Of a stretch of DNA of 64,000 nt, positions 22,029 to 30,337 are shown piece after piece. The stretch is taken from the NCBI GenBank assembly GCA_937928595.1, contig CALGJV010000012.1, positions 62,001 through 126,000 on the forward strand. Direction: 5' to 3'. The DNA comes from an uncultured Phycisphaerae bacterium. Its GTDB lineage: Bacteria; Planctomycetota; Phycisphaerae; UBA1845; Fen-1342. How positions within the stretch are numbered: position 1 is the stretch's first letter; every line of letters begins with the position of its first letter. Made by a program: the position numbers and the translations under genes. The notes under the pieces were generated by a model. The model was not told where the DNA came from. It worked only from the letters and a program-made list of their open reading frames with translations, and did no database searches.

Positions 22029-23003
22029 TCAGCGCGGGCCGGGCGCCGCTTCGGCGGCCGCGTTCTTACGGAGCAGCTCCTCGAACTTCTTCTTGAGCTC
22101 GTTGTCGAGCACGCGGATCTGCGCCTTGTGGAACAGCTCGGTAACCAGCGCGTTCATGCGCTCCGGGATGACGCGGTCGCGGAGCTGCTGCTCGACCTGG
22201 TCGCGCACGTCGGCGAACTGCGTGTCGGCGGGGGGGATGCGGCGCTCGAGCTTCAGGATGTGCCACCAGCGGCCGACCTTGATCGGCCGCGAGACCTCGC
22301 CCGGCTGCATGGCGAACGCCGCCTCGCGCAGCGCGGGCGCCACCTGCTCGTCGGGGGCGTTGAACGCGAACGGCTCGAGCAGCCCGCCGCGCGCCGCACT
22401 CTCCCTGTTTTGACTGGTCTGCCGCGCGACCTCGGCGAAGTCCGTCTTGGCCTCCAGCAGCCGCAGGGCCTCGTGCAGGCCGGCCACGTCGCCCACCTGG
22501 ATGTGCCGCACTTCGACCCTCTCGCCGTAGGTGCGCGCGAACTCCTCGCGCAGCGTCGCCTCGTCCACCTTGAAATCGCGCTCGATCACCTTGCGCAGGT
22601 GGGCGTTGCGCTCCATGCCGAGCATGAACTCGGCGAGCGAGATGCCCTTCTGCTGGAGCATGAACTCCAGCGACTGGCGCTTCTCGTCCTCGGTCAGCGT
22701 CGCCCCATCCTTGGGCGGGGGGGCGATCTGGTCCAGCGCCCGGCGGTACTCCGTCTCGATGTCGGCCGCCGTCACCTTCAGCTTCAGTCGGGCCGTCTCT
22801 TCCTTCGCCAGCTCCAGCACGATGAGCTGCTGCATCACCTGCAACCCGTAGCCGTCCATCAGCACCTTCGTCATCGTGCGCTTGCTGATCGGTTTGCCGT
22901 TCACGATCGCGATCGCGTCGCCGTCCTGCGCCCACACCGGGCCCGCCCCAGCCAGCACCAGCCCGCACAGCGCGAGCGGCCCATGGATCATTCGCTTGCG
23001 CAT
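22029..23003 (-). CDS. Periplasmic parvulin-type peptidyl-prolyl isomerase (SurA-like)
   Basis: A 324-residue exported folding factor. The start chosen is the ATG giving MRKRMIHG, with GAGG seven bases upstream; the ORF could begin up to 23045. A signal peptide ends near AGPVWAQ. The N-terminal helical part (DAIAIVNGKPISKRTMTKVL) is SurA-like, and the parvulin domain is visible in VRHIQVG, FAEVARQTSQ, ARGGLLEPF, MQPGEVSRPIKVGRWWHILKL. It would assist folding of outer-envelope proteins. It is the last gene of a minus-strand run with the Nif3-like protein, aminotransferase and pabB. Confidence 0.88.
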   Translation of the reverse strand: MRKRMIHGPLALCGLVLAGAGPVWAQDGDAIAIVNGKPISKRTMTKVLMDGYGLQVMQQLIVLELAKEETARLKLKVTAADIETEYRRALDQIAPPPKDGATLTEDEKRQSLEFMLQQKGISLAEFMLGMERNAHLRKVIERDFKVDEATLREEFARTYGERVEVRHIQVGDVAGLHEALRLLEAKTDFAEVARQTSQNRESAARGGLLEPFAFNAPDEQVAPALREAAFAMQPGEVSRPIKVGRWWHILKLERRIPPADTQFADVRDQVEQQLRDRVIPERMNALVTELFHKAQIRVLDNELKKKFEELLRKNAAAEAAPGPR

Positions 23004-23041
23004 CCGCATACCTCGCCTGGCACCCGAACCTTCGCGCTCGA

Positions 23042-24160
23042 TCAACCTCGTACCGCCCGCAGCGGTGGCCGATCCGCGCGGGCGATCGCCACCCGCACGC
23101 CCCGCACCGCTCGGGCCACCACGGCCCGAATCCGCGCCCGCACCGGCGCTTCGCTCGCGAAATGCCCCAGCTGCACCGCTGTCACGCCGCGCTTGAGCAG
23201 CTCGAGCGCGTCGTGGTGCTTGAACTCACCCGTGACCACCAGCACCTCCGGATCGCGGAACGCCCGCACGCCGAACGCGCCGGCCGCGGCCAGCACCCCG
23301 CGGAACCTCCGCCGCAGCTCGCCCACCACCGCCGCGTTCGACAGGTCCGCCACCCGTCCCAGCCGCCGCAGGAGGCTCGTGCCGGCTTCCGGCCGGCGCA
23401 GCAGCCCAACCCGGCCGAGCCCAACGGCCGCCCGACCGGCCACCGCGTGCAGGGGGTACAGGTCGAACGCGGGCTCCTCGTACGGGTGGGTCGCGTACAG
23501 CGCCCGCACGACCGGCCCGAGTCGCTCCGCGGGCACGACCAGCTCGAGACGCGTTTCGGGCACGCGCTCCAGCCGCCCGCGCCGCCCCACCGCCGGGTTC
23601 GTCGTCTCGTCGCCGCGGAACGTGCCGTGCCCCTCGAGCTCGAAGCTGCACTCCGTGTAGTGGCCGATGACACCGGCTCCCGCAGCGGCGAGCGCGGCGC
23701 GCATCGCGCCGGCGCAGTCCGCCGGGACAAAGACAACCAGCTTGTACCCGGCCCGCTCCTGCACGAGCGGCTCGAGCGGGAAGCGCTCGGCCGGCTGCAC
23801 GGCGTCCAGGAGAATGTCGTTGGTGCCCCCCGCGGCGGCATCCAGCGCGGTGTGCAGCGCGATGATGGCCGTCCCGGCCCCGAGCAGCTCGGGCAACCGG
23901 CTCGTGGGCGCCTCCGCCCCGGCGGTGATACTGCGAATCCCCTTGAAGATCGGCGGGTGGTAGACGACGAGCAGGTCCGACCTCGTGCGCAGCGCCTCGA
24001 CCGCCACGGCATCGGTCAGGTCCAGCGCGATCAGTACGCGTCGGACGCAGGCGGTCGGGCGTCCCGCGAGCAGGCCGACGTTGTCCCACTCGGCCGCGTG
24101 CGCGAACGGGGCGAACCGGTCGAGGGCGGCGTACACGTCACGGACGGTCATCGGGGGCAT
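23042..24160 (-). CDS. Nif3-like dinuclear metal center protein
   Basis: A 372-residue protein of the NIF3/YbgI/YqfO family (long form with a central insert). The dimetal residues are visible: His68 in YHPPIFKG, His103 and Asp107 in ALHTALD, and the C-terminal GEFKHHDALE. The middle part (about 135-245, GYKLVVFVPADCAGAM ... THPYEEPAFDLYP) is the PII/CutA-like insert of YqfO-type members. The biochemical function is not settled in the family; GTP cyclohydrolase-like annotations are uncertain. It starts 13 bases after the aminotransferase stop. Confidence 0.92.
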   Translation of the reverse strand: MPPMTVRDVYAALDRFAPFAHAAEWDNVGLLAGRPTACVRRVLIALDLTDAVAVEALRTRSDLLVVYHPPIFKGIRSITAGAEAPTSRLPELLGAGTAIIALHTALDAAAGGTNDILLDAVQPAERFPLEPLVQERAGYKLVVFVPADCAGAMRAALAAAGAGVIGHYTECSFELEGHGTFRGDETTNPAVGRRGRLERVPETRLELVVPAERLGPVVRALYATHPYEEPAFDLYPLHAVAGRAAVGLGRVGLLRRPEAGTSLLRRLGRVADLSNAAVVGELRRRFRGVLAAAGAFGVRAFRDPEVLVVTGEFKHHDALELLKRGVTAVQLGHFASEAPVRARIRAVVARAVRGVRVAIARADRPPLRAVRG

Positions 24161-24173
24161 GCTCGTCCTCGCA

Positions 24174-25034
24174 CTACACCGGGCATTCCTGGTCCACCAG
24201 CCGCCCGTATGCCAGCCCGATCTGCCGCGTCACGTCCCCGATTTTCTCCTGAGCGACGGCCTGGCGCTCGATGCGGACAACGGGCACGACCTCCATCATG
24301 CTGCCGGTCAGGAAGACCTCGTCCGCGGACAGCACGTCGTCCAGTGTGACGCCCGTCTCCCGGACCGCCAGGCCGAGTTCGCGGGCGACCTCGATGACGG
24401 CCGCGCGCGTGATTCCCGGCAGGACCGGTGTGTCCACCGGCGGGGTCCAGAGCTCTTCGTTCCGCACGATGAACACGTTGCTGATCGCCCCCTCGGTCAG
24501 CAGGTCGTCGTCCGTGAACACCAGCGCCTCGAACGCGCCCTTCAGGTGGGCCACTCGCAGCATCGCGAGGCGGCTGAAGTAGCTGGTCGTCTTGTGGCCG
24601 AGCGTCGGGTCGAACCGGCTCACGCGGTAGTCCGACGCGATCACCGTCACGCCCTTCATGTAGCATTCCGGCGGGTACTTCTGCCCCGGCGACGCCGTCG
24701 CGACCACGGTCAGCCGCGGCGTGTCCGCGGCCTCCGCGTGTAGCGAGCCGGTCGTCACGGTCAGGCGCACGCGGGCCTCGTTGGTCCGGGCGGCGAGCAG
24801 CACGCGCTGCACTGCGTCGCGCAGCTCGCCCGCATCCGGTAACACGGTCCAGCCGAGCCGGCGCGCCGAAGCGATCAGGCGGTCGAGGTGCGCGTCCAGC
24901 CGGAACACGCGGCCGCCGTAGGCTCGCATGGTCTCGAACAGGCCGATCCCCTGCATGAAGCCCGCATCGAACACGCTGACGTGCGCGTCCGAGGCGGGCG
25001 TCACCTGGCCGTTGATGCAGACGGCATCGGGCAT
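24174..25034 (-). CDS. Class IV aminotransferase (4-amino-4-deoxychorismate lyase or branched-chain/D-amino-acid type)
   Basis: A 286-residue PLP enzyme of fold type IV. Conserved features are VFDAGFMQGIGLFETMRAYGG near 21-41, the PLP lysine Lys148 in LGHKTTSYFSR, and EGAISNVFIV. It overlaps the 3' end of pabB by 34 bases, so it is most likely the lyase PabC, which turns aminodeoxychorismate into p-aminobenzoate for folate. The sequence alone does not exclude a branched-chain or D-amino-acid aminotransferase. The start is the ATG giving MPDAVCING. Confidence 0.85.
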   Translation of the reverse strand: MPDAVCINGQVTPASDAHVSVFDAGFMQGIGLFETMRAYGGRVFRLDAHLDRLIASARRLGWTVLPDAGELRDAVQRVLLAARTNEARVRLTVTTGSLHAEAADTPRLTVVATASPGQKYPPECYMKGVTVIASDYRVSRFDPTLGHKTTSYFSRLAMLRVAHLKGAFEALVFTDDDLLTEGAISNVFIVRNEELWTPPVDTPVLPGITRAAVIEVARELGLAVRETGVTLDDVLSADEVFLTGSMMEVVPVVRIERQAVAQEKIGDVTRQIGLAYGRLVDQECPV

Positions 25035-26449
25035 GCCGGGTTCTCCGGAAGTTCGGCGTCCAGGCCACGCAGTATGCCGCGGGCCTTGGCCAGCGTTTCC
25101 GCGTACTCGGCGGCGGGGTCCGAATCCGCCACGATCCCGCCGCCGACGTACAGTGTCGCCGCCGGCCCCGCAATCTGCAAAGTGCGAATCGCCACGTTCC
25201 ACGTCATGCGGCCATCCAGCCCCAACGCACCAATCGCGCCGGTGTACGCACCGCGAGCGCACGGCTCCAGCTCGCGGATGATCGCCAGCGCGCGGATCTT
25301 CGGCACCCCGCTGATCGAGCCCGCCGGAAAACACGCCGCCAGCAGGTCGAGCCCGTCGCGACCGGCCGCCAGGCGGCCGGTGATGTCGGCTGCGGTGTGA
25401 AACACGGTCGGGTGCGCCTCGATCCGCCGCGGCTCGGCCACTTGCACCGAACCGTATGCACACACGCGCCCGAGATCGTTGCGGTGCAGGTCGACGATCA
25501 TCGCCAGCTCGGCCGCCTCCTTGGCGGACGTGAGCAGGTCGTGCCGGTGGGCGGCGTCCTCGGCCGCGTCGCCGGTGCGAGGGCGCGTGCCCTTGATCGG
25601 CGACGTGCGGACGCGGTCGCCTCCCAGATGCAGGAAGAGCTCGGGCGAGACGGACACGATGGCCCCGCCGGGCCAGCGCAGCAGCGCGCCGTACGGCGCC
25701 GGGTTCGCAGCCCGCAGCCGGTGGTACGCCTCGAGCGGGTCGAAATCGCAGCCGTCGCTGCGGCGGAGCGTCAGCCGCTGCGCGAGGTTGACCTGGTAGA
25801 TGTCGCCGGCCGCGATGTAATCGATGGCCCGGCGTACCGCGGCCTCGTATGCGGGTCGGGGCCAGTCGAACGTCGCGCGGCAGGGCGTGCCCGCCGGCGG
25901 CGGCCGAGCGGCAGCTCGCGGCGTGGGGTCCGCCTCGGCGTCAAGGTCCGACTCCGGTAACCCGAGTGCCGCCCGTACACCCCGCGCGGTGACCTGCCAC
26001 GCGCGCCCGGTCGCGTGCTCCAACACGACGACGCGGTCGAACAGCCCGAGCCGGGCGAGGAGTGTCCCCCGCGCGTCCGGTCGCGGCTGCGGTAGTCGTT
26101 CGAGCAGCCCGGCGGCCTCGAACCCGACGAACCCGATCCAGCCCGGTCCCAGGCCGAGCGGCGAAACCGGCTGACGCCGCAGGCGGCGATGCGTGGCCCG
26201 CCACAAGTCGAACAGGCTCGGCGCATCGGCCAGCAACCGACCGCCCGCGCGGAGTGTGGCGGCTTGCCCTTCCGTCTGTTCGAGCACTGCAACCGGCTGC
26301 TCCGCGACGAGGCTCCAGCGATCATCGGGAGCGCTTGCGGGAACCGCTGAGTCCAGCCAGACGGCATCGGGCTGCGCCACAATTGCGTCTCGGACTGCCG
26401 TCCAATCGACGGCCGCGATACCCAGCGCTTCTATGTTACTTGTTGCCAT
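25001..26449 (-). CDS. pabB: Aminodeoxychorismate synthase component I
   Basis: A 482-residue chorismate-binding enzyme. The catalytic region carries GDIYQVNLAQR (215-225), SPELFL, and Lys286 in TSPIKGTRPR, the lysine that distinguishes PabB from anthranilate synthase TrpE (Ala). It continues with NDLGRVCAYGSVQV and ACFPAGSISGVPKIRA. The product is 4-amino-4-deoxychorismate for folate synthesis; the glutaminase PabA is not in the window. The start is the ATG giving MATSNIEALG. A TAAGCT hexamer (minus strand, 26460-26455) lies five bases upstream of that ATG, perhaps a leaderless promoter. Confidence 0.92.
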   Translation of the reverse strand: MATSNIEALGIAAVDWTAVRDAIVAQPDAVWLDSAVPASAPDDRWSLVAEQPVAVLEQTEGQAATLRAGGRLLADAPSLFDLWRATHRRLRRQPVSPLGLGPGWIGFVGFEAAGLLERLPQPRPDARGTLLARLGLFDRVVVLEHATGRAWQVTARGVRAALGLPESDLDAEADPTPRAAARPPPAGTPCRATFDWPRPAYEAAVRRAIDYIAAGDIYQVNLAQRLTLRRSDGCDFDPLEAYHRLRAANPAPYGALLRWPGGAIVSVSPELFLHLGGDRVRTSPIKGTRPRTGDAAEDAAHRHDLLTSAKEAAELAMIVDLHRNDLGRVCAYGSVQVAEPRRIEAHPTVFHTAADITGRLAAGRDGLDLLAACFPAGSISGVPKIRALAIIRELEPCARGAYTGAIGALGLDGRMTWNVAIRTLQIAGPAATLYVGGGIVADSDPAAEYAETLAKARGILRGLDAELPENPACPMPSASTAR

Positions 26450-26565
26450 AAATGAGCTTACGTCGCTAATCCGGTCGCGGCCCGGTGCGTGGTACGGTCG
26501 CCGGGGAGGCTTGCGGAGCCGCGGTGGCGCATTTGCGGACCAACCAGTGAATCCGCGCGTGGGTC

Positions 26566-26571
26566 TAGAAT
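26566..26571 (+). promoter_or_regulatory. -10-like hexamer TAGAAT before the Tyr-rich gene
   Basis: TAGAAT lies 66 bases before the ATG at 26638 in the pabB-divergent gap. No clear -35 box is present. Confidence 0.35.
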
Positions 26572-26637
26572 ACTGGGAAGCAGTGGCTCGTCCATCCGTT
26601 GGTGGGGGTGGACGCGAGAAGTTGCGAGGTAACAGTC

Positions 26638-27033
26638 ATGTTCAACGCGAAGCGGATGATGCTCGGGACGGTGGTTGGGGTGGCGGTGCTGGCGGGGCCG
26701 GCGCTGGCCGACGGATTCTCGATCGGGTTCAGCTATCGAAGCGGGGGCGAGTACTACTACGACTGCGGCCCGGCGGTCGTGTACCGCGAGGCGCCGGTCG
26801 TCGTGTACCGCGAGTGCGCGCCGGTCGTGTACGCCCCGGCGCCGCGTGTCGTGTACTCGTCGTACGCGTACTGCGGGCCGTCGGTTGTGTACCGCTCGTA
26901 CTACCGCCGTGGTTACTGCGCTCCGCGTCCGGTGCCGTACGTCGCGCACGGCGGTTACTACGGCCACCCGGAGCCGTACCACCACCGCTCGACGCGCGGG
27001 TACGTCCGGGGCGGCGTCCGCGTGTGCCGCTGA
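26638..27033 (+). CDS. Small secreted Tyr/Pro/Val-rich repeat protein
   Basis: A 131-residue protein with a signal peptide (MFNAKRMMLGTVVGVAVLAG, cleavage near ALA-DG). The mature part is built from short repeats of PVVYRE / PVVY / RVVYSS type, with 23 or so tyrosines, a few cysteines, and a basic, Tyr/His-rich tail (GGYYGHPEPYHH). The start was chosen at the ATG before FNAKRMM, with GAGG upstream. Low-complexity secreted proteins of this kind are frequent in planctomycetes and might be structural parts of the cell envelope; no function is known. I do not recognise a family with confidence. Confidence 0.75.
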   Translation: MFNAKRMMLGTVVGVAVLAGPALADGFSIGFSYRSGGEYYYDCGPAVVYREAPVVVYRECAPVVYAPAPRVVYSSYAYCGPSVVYRSYYRRGYCAPRPVPYVAHGGYYGHPEPYHHRSTRGYVRGGVRVCR

Positions 27034-27242
27034 GAACGCCCGCGCCCTCGGCCGAAGGCCGGGCGTGACTTCCGCCGAATAGCGGCGGCCCCGCGCGGAA
27101 CGGCGACGCACACGCCCGGGTTGTCGGCTGGGATCGAGCTTACCCGACAGGCCGACGCTCAAGAGACCTCAACGCCGGACCTTCGCCGGACTCGAGTACG
27201 CGCGACAGTTTTTCAGTTCGACTGCCGCGGCGCATTTCGACC

Positions 27243-27268
27243 GACGTCCGACACGCGGGTCGGACGTC
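27243..27268. terminator. Perfect 10-bp hairpin between convergent genes
   Basis: GACGTCCGAC (27243-27252) and GTCGGACGTC (27259-27268) form a perfect stem with a 6-base loop. It lies between the ends of the Tyr-rich gene (27033) and the isomerase gene (27315), nearer the latter. It lacks T-runs on both strands, so termination is only suggested by position and stem strength. Confidence 0.45.
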
Positions 27269-27314
27269 ACGCGCGAAGCCTCCGGCCGTTTGCAGTGGAC
27301 CGCTTCGGTTCCGG

Positions 27315-28775
27315 TCACGACAGCACGATCGGCTCGATCCCGAGGAACCGGCAGGCCGCCGCCAGCGCCGCGACGTGGTCGCCGATGACGGCGTGAATGT
27401 GGTTGCTGCTGTACTCGTCCCGCAGCGTCGTCAGCGGCATGTCGAACCGCGCAAACGCGTGCGGCCACTCGTACGTGGTCTGCTTCGCGAGCTTCTCCTC
27501 CCGGGCCCGCGGGATCGCGACGAACGCGCCCGTGAAGATGTGCATCACGAACGCGCCGCGACGGCGGACGATGCGTCCGAACGTCACCTTCGGTGCCGGG
27601 GCCGCGTAGAACTGCACGCTGCCCCCGCCGCCGCGGAAGTAGAACTCCGAGCCCGGCCGGATGTGGCACTCGCGCCAGTTGCGGCGGAAGTCGTCCGCGC
27701 GCCGCGCGAACCAGGGGGCGTGCTGCCCGCTGTTTACCAGGTCGTACAGGTCTTCCTTCTCGTGGTAGTGCCGCAGGTCGGCGAACAGGGCCGGCGTGCC
27801 CGTCAGGTGGTGCATGAGTTGCATCGTCAGCGCGCCGTTGCTGTCGCACTCCGTCGCGCAGATCAGCGGCTTCTTGGAGGACTGCTCCCAGTCGGCCGTG
27901 TCGTTGAGCAGCGCCTCCTGCACGTCCGCGATGCACAGGTCCGGCCACTCGGTCATGTCGAGCTGACCGGTCAGGCCGCAGAAGTCGATACCCTCCTGCT
28001 TGCAGAAGTCCTTCATGGCCAGATACATGCGGACCTGGCGCGCGAGGGTGCCGTCCAGACCGGGCGTGAGCTTCTTGCCGTCCCAGTGGATCTCGGCGGT
28101 GTGCTTTTCGAGCCAGGCCAGACCGGCTTCGACGCGTTCCGGCGCGATCTTCTGCGCCATCTGCCACAGGTGGAGCTGGCCGCGGTGGTAGACGTGAATG
28201 CCGAACTGCTCCATCCACTGCGACGGGTCGATGTGGCCGGTGTACATGCCCATCGACGGCCCGTCGAACTCGCCGTAGCGCTGGCCGTGGAGCAGCGCCG
28301 CCGCCCGCTCGCCGCGCGCCCGCTGGTCCGGATCGTGGAGGTCCAGGAAGCGCTCGACATCGCGCTGCACCTCGGGCCGGCGGATGTCCCCGAGGACGCG
28401 GCCGAACGGCCGGCCGATCTCATCGAGCGTGCCGGCCGAGGCGAAGAACGCGACCCAGCCGGGGTGCGATGGAAGGATGTTGCCGACCTGGAGGATCGGC
28501 ACTTCGGGGATGAGATTCGCGACCTGGGCCGTCAAGTCGGGGAACGACCAGACACAGAAGTTGAACACGACGACATCGGGGTAGGCGAGGGCGATGCGGC
28601 GGCCCTCCGTCTGCGCCGTCTCCCAGTTCCACACGATCTTGCGGGCGGCGACCACTTCGTGCTTGCGCCGCCGGAAGTACGCGACGAGGCGCTCCTGGAA
28701 CAGGCGGCAGTCCCGCTCGGTGGCCTTGGCGACGCGCGCCCGGCCATCCGTAAAGGTCACGATCCCGATCTTCAT
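27315..28775 (-). CDS. L-fucose/L-arabinose isomerase-family protein
   Basis: A 486-residue cytoplasmic sugar-isomerase-like protein. The N-terminal Rossmann-like domain starts MKIGIVTFTDGRARV; the active-site region is ATECDSNGALTMQLMHHLTG, which resembles the Glu/Asp metal site of fucose isomerase, with a further Asp in LFADLRHYHEKEDLYDLVN and His residues in YSSNHIHAVIGDH near the C-terminus. The family interconverts aldoses and ketoses with Mn2+. The actual sugar is unknown. The ribosome binding site GGAG precedes the ATG by eight bases. It may serve polysaccharide use together with the GH116-like enzyme downstream, but they are not in one operon. Confidence 0.85.
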   Translation of the reverse strand: MKIGIVTFTDGRARVAKATERDCRLFQERLVAYFRRRKHEVVAARKIVWNWETAQTEGRRIALAYPDVVVFNFCVWSFPDLTAQVANLIPEVPILQVGNILPSHPGWVAFFASAGTLDEIGRPFGRVLGDIRRPEVQRDVERFLDLHDPDQRARGERAAALLHGQRYGEFDGPSMGMYTGHIDPSQWMEQFGIHVYHRGQLHLWQMAQKIAPERVEAGLAWLEKHTAEIHWDGKKLTPGLDGTLARQVRMYLAMKDFCKQEGIDFCGLTGQLDMTEWPDLCIADVQEALLNDTADWEQSSKKPLICATECDSNGALTMQLMHHLTGTPALFADLRHYHEKEDLYDLVNSGQHAPWFARRADDFRRNWRECHIRPGSEFYFRGGGGSVQFYAAPAPKVTFGRIVRRRGAFVMHIFTGAFVAIPRAREEKLAKQTTYEWPHAFARFDMPLTTLRDEYSSNHIHAVIGDHVAALAAACRFLGIEPIVLS

Positions 28776-28879
28776 GATGGTCTCCGGCGAAGGGCGACCG
28801 CCCCGGCGGGCCTCGCCGCGGGCGACATCGGCCGCGGTTTTACGGGCCTGCGGCCGCTTCCGCAAGGCGCGGCTGCGGG

Positions 28880-28907
28880 TTGTGGCGCAGCGCGGCCGAT
28901 CTAAAAT
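28880..28907 (+). promoter_or_regulatory. Probable promoter of the SPOR-like gene
   Basis: TTGTGG (28880-28885), a 16-base spacer, then TAAAAT (28902-28907), 52 bases before the GTG start at 28960. One of the better sigma-70-like matches in the window. Confidence 0.45.
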
Positions 28908-28959
28908 ACGCGCGGGGCGTTCGCGTCGGAGACCGCGGACCGTGGACAGGAGGTCACAC

Positions 28960-29772
28960 GTGACGCCGGGCAAACGCCGACCGGTGCTGTACGAAGTCGT
29001 GAACCGCAGCCGCCGCATGCGCAGCCGGGGATTCGGCTGGCGCATGCTGGGCGGACGGGCGGAGGCCGCAGGCGGGGACGACGCCCTGCCTTCCGCGTCG
29101 TCGGAGACGATCGCGCCGCGCGGCACCGCGTGGCGCCGGGGTCTCGAGCGCACGTGGCAACTGACGTTCGGCTGGCCGCACCTGGCCGGCACGGCCGTGC
29201 TCGTGTGTGTGCTGGCCCTGGGCTTCTTCCAACTGGGCAAGAGCTACGGCCGGCGCCAGGCGGGCGCGGCGACGCCGCCAGCGAAGACGAGCGATCTGGC
29301 GGGGGTGGTCAATGCTCCGCTCAGCCGCACGCCGCCGGCGCCGAACGCGCGGCACCGCGCGGCCGGGCAGAAGCCGCCGCGCGCGGACGACCTGCCCGTG
29401 GCGACCGGCGGGACCCGACCGCCCGAGCCGACCGTGCCGCCGGTTGCCGCCAAGGGCGCCGATCCGGCACCGCCGCCGTCCGAGGAGCCGCCGCCGCCCG
29501 GCGTGCTGCGCGGCGGAGCGTGGTATGTCGTCGTGCAGCACTTCCGGCTGCGCGATCGCGCGGCGGCCGATCAGGCCCGCGAGTTCCTCCGCGCAAAGGG
29601 CATCGACTGCGTGGTGCAGAAAGGCCAGGGCGATCTGATGCTGATCGCGACGCAGCCGTTCGAAACGGAGCCGCAAGCGAAGGAGCTTCAGCGCCGGGTC
29701 CGCGAGCTGGGCAAGGAGTATTTCCCGATCGGGCGCTACGATTTCAAGGACTGCGAGACGCGCAAGTTCTAG
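28960..29772 (+). CDS. Membrane-anchored SPOR-like protein
   Basis: A 270-residue protein starting at GTG with a perfect AGGAGG six bases upstream (28948-28953). The order is a basic cytoplasmic part (residues 1-70), one transmembrane segment (LAGTAVLVCVLALGFFQLG, about 72-90), a long Pro/Ala-rich linker, and a C-terminal domain from about 188 (WYVVVQHFRLRDRAAADQAR ... GDLMLIATQPFETEPQAKEL) resembling a SPOR peptidoglycan-binding fold. SPOR proteins bind denuded glycan strands at division sites; that role is inferred from fold resemblance only. It is divergent from the isomerase. Confidence 0.7.
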   Translation: MTPGKRRPVLYEVVNRSRRMRSRGFGWRMLGGRAEAAGGDDALPSASSETIAPRGTAWRRGLERTWQLTFGWPHLAGTAVLVCVLALGFFQLGKSYGRRQAGAATPPAKTSDLAGVVNAPLSRTPPAPNARHRAAGQKPPRADDLPVATGGTRPPEPTVPPVAAKGADPAPPPSEEPPPPGVLRGGAWYVVVQHFRLRDRAAADQAREFLRAKGIDCVVQKGQGDLMLIATQPFETEPQAKELQRRVRELGKEYFPIGRYDFKDCETRKF

Positions 29773-29918
29773 GGCGGCGCCGCGGTCCGGTCGGGACGTG
29801 CGATGCGGCCGTGCCGCTTCAGGCGCAGAGCGCCGGCTGGTGCTGTCCGCGGCCTCCGGCGCGGGCCTCCGCGTGTTGCTCCGCACGGAGTGCCCGTGCA
29901 TCGTTCGCAGGGAGTCGC

Positions 29919-30227
29919 ATGTCGCGCCTGGAAAAGCTCCAGCAACTGGCCGCCGCGCAGCCGGATGATCCGCTGACGCACTACGCGATCGGGCTCGAGC
30001 TGTTGCAGCTCGAGCGGGCGGCGGAGGCTCGCGACGCGTTCAACCGCGTCCTGACGCTGGACGGCCGCTACACACCGGCGTTCATGCAGCGCGCCCGGGC
30101 CGAGCTCAAGCTCGGGCTGCGGGAGGCCGCGGCCGCGACGCTGGTCGAGGGAATCGCCTGTGCCCAGGCCGCCGGCGACCGGCACGCGGCGGACGAAATG
30201 CGGAAGATGCGGGAGGCGCTGGCCTGA
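29919..30227 (+). CDS. Small TPR-repeat protein
   Basis: A 102-residue soluble protein with two to three tetratricopeptide repeats (DPLTHYAIGLELLQLERAAE, FNRVLTLDGRYTPAFMQR, LREAAAATLVEGIACAQ). The start is ATG with AGGGAG upstream. No enzymatic motif is present. Similar tiny TPR proteins are common in planctomycetes. It follows the SPOR-like gene by 146 bases, in which nothing else was seen. Confidence 0.8.
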   Translation: MSRLEKLQQLAAAQPDDPLTHYAIGLELLQLERAAEARDAFNRVLTLDGRYTPAFMQRARAELKLGLREAAAATLVEGIACAQAAGDRHAADEMRKMREALA

Positions 30228-30308
30228 GCCGGCGCCGGACACGACGCCGCAGGTCAACCCGGTCGCGCGCCGGGTCCGTGCCCGGCCCTCGCGGACGCCG
30301 CGGATTCC

Positions 30309-30337
30309 GAGCGCGGAGCGCGAGCGGCGGGCCGCTC
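30309..30337. repeat. REP-like palindrome, copy 2
   Basis: A GC-rich imperfect palindrome related in pattern to the one at 21926. GAGCG at 30309-30313 and CCGCTC at 30332-30337 form the outer part. It sits between the convergent TPR and GH116-like genes and overlaps the latter's stop codon. Confidence 0.35.
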
